From Peptococcaceae bacterium UBA5767 (GTDB taxonomy: Bacteria > Bacillota > TC1 > UBA5767), in the NCBI GenBank assembly GCA_002418765.1, contig DIET01000011.1:3932-13954 (forward strand): DNA of 10,023 bases, given 5' to 3'. This document shows positions 6,864 through 10,023 of this stretch, piece after piece. Each line of letters begins with the position of its first letter. The stretch's first letter is position 1. The notes under the pieces are model-generated. The model saw only the letters and a list, made by a program, of their open reading frames with translations, was not told the origin of the DNA and made no database searches. A program made the translations under genes and the position numbers.

Positions 6864-6866
6864 CAT

Positions 6867-8657
6867 ATGGCTTACTATGGGCAAGAAGCGGTTGAACGTG
6901 TCCGTGACGCGACAGATATTGTAGATCTGATTGGTGAATATCTATCGTTAAAACAAAAAGGGAAACATTATGTGGCTTTGTGCCCCTTTCATAATGAAAA
7001 GACCCCATCTTTCACTGTGAATAGAGAAAAGCAAATCTATTATTGTTTTGGTTGTCAGAATGGCGGCGATGTATTCAACTTTTTGATGGAATACGAGCAT
7101 CTTGATTTTTCTGAGGCATTGGAGTATTTGGCAGAAAAAGCAGGTATTGAACTTATACCTGAAAGCTCTACAGGAAAAGTACAAAAGAAAGACACAGTAT
7201 TGATGCAAATCAATTTGGAAGTTGCGCGTTATTTTTATGCTGCATTCACTCAATCTGATGGAAAAGAAGCTATGGCTTATTTGCTGAATCGTCAGATTCA
7301 GGTTGAAACCAGAAAAAAGTTCAAATTGGGGTTTGCTCCTGATAGCTGGGATGATTTGATCGAATACATGTTGGGGAAGAATTATCTTCCAAAAGATTTG
7401 GAACGTGCTGGTGTTGCCATTTATAAAGACCAGAAGAAGTATTATGCTAGATTTAGAAATCGATTGATGTTTCCTATTGAGAACTTAAAAGGTGAAATTG
7501 TTGGTTTTGGAGGAAGAATTTTAGGAAATGGTGAGCCGAAATATTTAAATAGCCCTGAAACGCCATTGTTTTCTAAAAAAAATAATTTATATGCCATCAA
7601 TTTGGCGTTGCCGGAAATGAAGAGGACCAAGAGAGCTTTGGTGATGGAAGGGTATATGGATGTTATTATGAGCCATCAAAATGGCTTCACCAATGCTGTA
7701 GCTTCTCTTGGAACTGCCTTCACGGTTGAACAGGCCAAGTTGTTGGCAAGGTATGTGGATGAGGTGGTTCTCATATATGACAATGATGTTGCTGGGAGGA
7801 AAGCTATTCTGAGGGCGCATGAAGCTTTTCGTGATTTTGATGTCTTGGTTCGAGTTGCCAATGTGGAGCCATATAAAGATCCTGATGAATTCATTAGGCA
7901 ACAAGGGAATGAGGCCTTTGAATATGTTATTCATAATGCACTCCCCTTTTATGAATATATATTGTCCAAAGGTATTGAAGGATGCAATTTGCAAAGTATT
8001 GAAGAGAAAGTGGCTTTGATTCAGTATCTTATTCCTTTTCTTATTGAAATGGATAATTCTGTTCAAATGAATGAGTATATGAAAATGACGGCGCAGAAAT
8101 GTCGCATTGATGAAGACAGTTTGGAATTTGAAATAAAAAAAGCAATGAGTAAAAAACGCTTAAAGGAACGACAAGAAACACGTCGAATAGAATATAAGGT
8201 GAAAGCAGAAAGTGCTTCTGCCCACCCATCTGCTCATAATCCTGGTGTGCATGGAGAACGAGATTTATTAAACCTTTGTTTGCGCGATTTTTCGATTTAT
8301 ACAGACTTGTATGAAGAAATCTCAAAATTGAATTTTCAAGGGACAATCGTTCAAAAATGTTTTTTGGCACTAAGTCGTTTCAAGGATGAGAGCGATTTTG
8401 CGATTCACTTGGTGACTGACCAACTTTCTGATTTGGAAAAGAAGGAATTGTTGGGGATCATGATGGATGAAAAAAATCCGTTGAATGTCCACACAGCTAA
8501 GGCTTGGATTGATGTGCTTAAGAGAACAAATATTCATAATGAGTTGCTTGATTTAAGAAATAAAATTGATTTTCTAGAAAAAGAAGGAAAACAGACCGAC
8601 TTGCTAGAAATAAAGAAGAGATTTCAATCTTTACAGGATGAATTAAAAAGATTATAA
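6867..8657 (+). CDS. dnaG: DNA primase DnaG
   Basis: DnaG makes the RNA primers for chromosome replication and works with the replicative helicase. The 596-residue length from the chosen ATG is normal. The N-terminal zinc-binding domain shows CPFHNEKTPSF (Cys39, His42) and YYCFGCQNGGD (Cys60, Cys63). The central polymerase domain includes RFRNRLMFPI, GFGGRILGNGEPKYLNSPETPLF and the Toprim motifs VMEGYMD with Glu261, IYDNDVAG with Asp305 and Asp307, and KDPDEF around 337-342. A low-complexity linker with several histidines (about 447-464) leads to the C-terminal helicase-interaction region, which is poorly conserved and ends in a charged helical stretch. The start at 6867 (MAYYGQEAVERVR) is favoured over 6837 by its ribosome site and by the usual primase N-terminus. 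rpoD follows after 33 bases, so some transcripts probably cover both genes. Confidence 0.96.
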   Translation: MAYYGQEAVERVRDATDIVDLIGEYLSLKQKGKHYVALCPFHNEKTPSFTVNREKQIYYCFGCQNGGDVFNFLMEYEHLDFSEALEYLAEKAGIELIPESSTGKVQKKDTVLMQINLEVARYFYAAFTQSDGKEAMAYLLNRQIQVETRKKFKLGFAPDSWDDLIEYMLGKNYLPKDLERAGVAIYKDQKKYYARFRNRLMFPIENLKGEIVGFGGRILGNGEPKYLNSPETPLFSKKNNLYAINLALPEMKRTKRALVMEGYMDVIMSHQNGFTNAVASLGTAFTVEQAKLLARYVDEVVLIYDNDVAGRKAILRAHEAFRDFDVLVRVANVEPYKDPDEFIRQQGNEAFEYVIHNALPFYEYILSKGIEGCNLQSIEEKVALIQYLIPFLIEMDNSVQMNEYMKMTAQKCRIDEDSLEFEIKKAMSKKRLKERQETRRIEYKVKAESASAHPSAHNPGVHGERDLLNLCLRDFSIYTDLYEEISKLNFQGTIVQKCFLALSRFKDESDFAIHLVTDQLSDLEKKELLGIMMDEKNPLNVHTAKAWIDVLKRTNIHNELLDLRNKIDFLEKEGKQTDLLEIKKRFQSLQDELKRL

Positions 8658-8658
8658 T
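8630..8658 (+). promoter_or_regulatory. rpoD promoter inside the 3' end of dnaG
   Basis: TTTACA (8630-8635) and TATAAT (8653-8658) are spaced by exactly 17 bases, five of six and six of six to consensus. The -10 overlaps the dnaG stop codon. The expected start near 8665 falls on the 8-base palindrome TTGTACAA (8665-8672), and the ribosome site AGGGGGG (8679-8685) follows in the 26-base leader. Confidence 0.8.
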
Positions 8659-8690
8659 ATAAAATTGTACAAGAATAAAGGGGGGATACA

Positions 8691-9833
8691 ATGGCAACAA
8701 AGAAAGTTCAGAATGGAGTTGAGGAAAAAAATACCCCTATCGTGGAAGAAATAGACGAGAGATTGAAGCTTCTTGAAGAGGAAGGCCAGGAAACCGGGGA
8801 AGTAACCTACGAAATGGTTGGTGAGATATTCAAGGAATTTTCCTTAGAAGCATCACACATGAAATATATCATGGAGGAACTTGAAAAGGTTAAGATTGAA
8901 ATTGTACGAGAGATCGATGATATCGATGATGTTGTGGATGAAGATGAAGATGAGGAGGATACACCGGATATAGATCTTTCCATTCCCGAAGGTGTCGGAA
9001 TCGATGACCCAGTAAGGATGTATTTAAAAGAAATCGGTCGGGTTCCTTTGCTTACGGCAGATGAGGAAGTGACTCTTGCCAAAAGGATGGAAGTGGGCGG
9101 TTCGGATGGAGAATTGGCCAAAAAAGAATTGGCTGAGGCCAATTTGAGACTCGTAGTAAGTATAGCAAAGCGATATGTTGGACGAGGCATGCTGTTTCTT
9201 GATTTGATTCAAGAAGGGAACTTGGGATTGATTAAGGCAGTTGAGAAATTTGATTATACCAAGGGTTACAAATTTAGCACCTATGCAACTTGGTGGATAC
9301 GTCAAGCGATTACTCGTGCTATTGCCGATCAGGCAAGAACCATCAGGATTCCGGTGCATATGGTAGAGACCATTAATAAATTGATTCGTGTGCAGAGACA
9401 ATTGTTACAGGAACTTGGCAGGGAACCAACCCATGAAGAAGTGGCAGAAGAAATGGATCTAACTGTTGAGAAGGTCAGGGAAATAACCAAAATATCTCAA
9501 GAACCCGTTTCTTTGGAAACACCTATTGGTGAGGAAGAAGATAGTCATTTGGGGGATTTTATACCTGATGAGGATGCTCCCGCGCCTCCGGATGCGGCAA
9601 GTTTTTTGCTTCTCAAAGAACAATTGGAGGAAGTATTGTACTCCTTAACGCCGAGAGAAGAAAAAGTATTGCGTTTGCGGTTTGGTCTTGATGACGGAAG
9701 ACAAAGTACATTGGAGGAAGTAGGGCAAAAATTTGGCGTCACAAGAGAGCGGATTCGTCAAATTGAGGCCAAAGCACTAAGAAAGCTTCGCCATCCTAGT
9801 CGGTCAAAAAAGCTAAAGGATTATCTAGAGTAA
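8691..9833 (+). CDS. rpoD: RNA polymerase primary sigma factor (SigA/RpoD)
   Basis: This is the housekeeping sigma factor that directs RNA polymerase to -35/-10 promoters such as those seen in this window. It has 380 residues, typical of Firmicutes. A region 1.1-like helical segment lies at about 18-73, and an acidic linker (EIDDIDDVVDEDEDEED, 74-90) precedes region 1.2 (DDPVRMYLKEIGRVPLLT, 105-122). Region 2 contains ANLRLVVSIAKRYVGRG, FLDLIQEGNLGL, and the -10 recognition and melting stretch KFSTYATWWIRQAI (194-207). Region 3 follows at about 228-305. Region 4 has LTPREEKVLRLRFGL and the -35-reading helix-turn-helix LEEVGQKFGVTRERIRQIE (341-359). Start choice is clear from AGGGGGG 5 bases before the ATG. 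It has its own promoter inside dnaG and a strong terminator 2 bases after its stop. Confidence 0.98.
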   Translation: MATKKVQNGVEEKNTPIVEEIDERLKLLEEEGQETGEVTYEMVGEIFKEFSLEASHMKYIMEELEKVKIEIVREIDDIDDVVDEDEDEEDTPDIDLSIPEGVGIDDPVRMYLKEIGRVPLLTADEEVTLAKRMEVGGSDGELAKKELAEANLRLVVSIAKRYVGRGMLFLDLIQEGNLGLIKAVEKFDYTKGYKFSTYATWWIRQAITRAIADQARTIRIPVHMVETINKLIRVQRQLLQELGREPTHEEVAEEMDLTVEKVREITKISQEPVSLETPIGEEEDSHLGDFIPDEDAPAPPDAASFLLLKEQLEEVLYSLTPREEKVLRLRFGLDDGRQSTLEEVGQKFGVTRERIRQIEAKALRKLRHPSRSKKLKDYLE

Positions 9834-9835
9834 TA

Positions 9836-9868
9836 CAATAGGGACTTGGAGTCCCTATTGCTTTTTTT
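9836..9868 (+). terminator. Intrinsic terminator after rpoD
   Basis: CAATAGGGACT (9836-9846) and AGTCCCTATTG (9850-9860) pair perfectly over 11 bp around a TGG loop, then C and seven T (9862-9868). It begins 2 bases past the rpoD stop and ends the dnaG-rpoD unit. Confidence 0.95.
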
Positions 9869-9944
9869 AACAGATATAATGCTGAGATAGTTGAGGGAAA
9901 TACAGTTCCATTACGGCAAAAGTAGAGTTTTTTTTAGAATATTA

Positions 9945-9973
9945 TTGACACGAGTTGGTACACTGCGTATAAT
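9945..9973 (+). promoter_or_regulatory. Perfect-consensus promoter of a tRNA gene
   Basis: TTGACA (9945-9950) and TATAAT (9968-9973) match consensus fully and are 17 bases apart. An A/T-rich tract with eight T (9928-9935) just upstream resembles an UP element. The expected start is near 9980, about 20 bases before the mature tRNA end. A short TGTCG/CGACA stem (9980-9996) would be in the leader removed by RNase P. Confidence 0.92.
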
Positions 9974-9999
9974 AAATCTTGTCGTTAGGGCCGACACAT

Positions 10000-10023
10000 T
10001 CCTCGATAGCTCAACGGTAGAGC
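10000..10023 (+). tRNA. tRNA gene, 5' end only, possibly tRNA-Asn
   Basis: The 5' acceptor strand TCCTCGA is followed by TA at positions 8-9 and a D arm in which GCTC (10009-10012) pairs with GAGC (10020-10023) around AACGGTA. This is a canonical tRNA start, and the window ends at the close of the D stem. A 5' T followed by CCTC resembles bacterial tRNA-Asn, but the anticodon is outside the window, so the identity is only a guess. The strong promoter upstream suggests it leads a tRNA cluster. Confidence 0.85.

Larger units (their letters stand above)
6671..6866 (+). other. Intergenic leader ahead of dnaG
   Basis: This stretch of about 200 bases has no gene I can support. It holds a candidate extended -10 (6747-6755), a small GTTCT/AGAAC inverted repeat (6702-6717), and a 6-bp AATGAT/ATCATT hairpin (6840-6855) ending right before the dnaG ribosome binding site. 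I recognise no riboswitch or known structured RNA. An rpsU gene, found here in some macromolecular synthesis operons, is absent. Confidence 0.5.

Noticed and set aside
6837..6866. ATG at 6837 as the dnaG start
   Set aside because: It has no ribosome site and would add ten residues not typical of primase; the GGGGAGGG before 6867 decides the start.
7587..8066. A 159-codon reading frame on the minus strand within dnaG
   Set aside because: It lies opposite well-conserved primase sequence, has no recognisable domain, and is a shadow of the real gene.
8807..9190. A 127-codon minus-strand frame rich in serine within rpoD
   Set aside because: The Ser runs are the complement of the acidic GAT/GAA codons of the sigma linker; this is a by-product of that composition.
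9875..9880. TATAAT just after the rpoD terminator as a second promoter
   Set aside because: No -35-like hexamer lies at a suitable distance; the upstream bases are the terminator stem.

Overview
The window reads as a stretch of low-GC Gram-positive chromosome, most likely an anaerobic member of the Clostridia. The reasons are the AT-rich base composition, strong AGGAGG-type ribosome binding sites, near-consensus sigma-A promoters, the gene order ppdK, dgt, dnaG, rpoD (a familiar clostridial arrangement), and a Rrf2/IscR-led Fe-S operon. Family and genus cannot be fixed by eye. Every supported gene is on the + strand. No mobile element, CRISPR array or phage signature is visible.

Layout. Bases 1-1625 hold the C-terminal ~540 residues of pyruvate, phosphate dikinase; its N-terminal third lies upstream of the window. 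A perfect 15-bp hairpin (1657-1690) separates it from dgt (1731-2726), a dGTPase-like HD phosphohydrolase. Seven bases later comes a 606-residue B12-binding-type radical SAM protein (2734-4554) of unknown substrate, probably co-transcribed with dgt. A strong promoter starting inside the end of that gene, followed by an IscR type-1-like operator, drives a compact iscR-iscS-iscU operon (4612-6643) that closes with an intrinsic terminator. After a roughly 200-base intergenic leader comes dnaG (6867-8657), then rpoD (8691-9833), which has its own promoter inside the 3' end of dnaG and a classic terminator behind it. A perfect-consensus promoter (9945-9973) then leads into the first 24 bases of a tRNA gene, probably tRNA-Asn, cut off by the window edge.

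How the genes fit together. dnaG and rpoD are the Firmicutes core of the macromolecular synthesis operon (primase and primary sigma factor), and dgt adds dNTP control next to replication priming. The iscRSU block builds Fe-S clusters and appears to be feedback-controlled by IscR. It lies between dgt and dnaG together with a radical SAM protein that needs a [4Fe-4S] cluster. ppdK links to anaerobic pyruvate/PEP metabolism.

Most of the window is ordinary housekeeping sequence. I do not see a new multi-gene system. The items most worth a second look are the IscR-type operator, the radical SAM protein of unknown function, the placement of isc within the dgt-dnaG-rpoD locus, and the internal promoter of rpoD.
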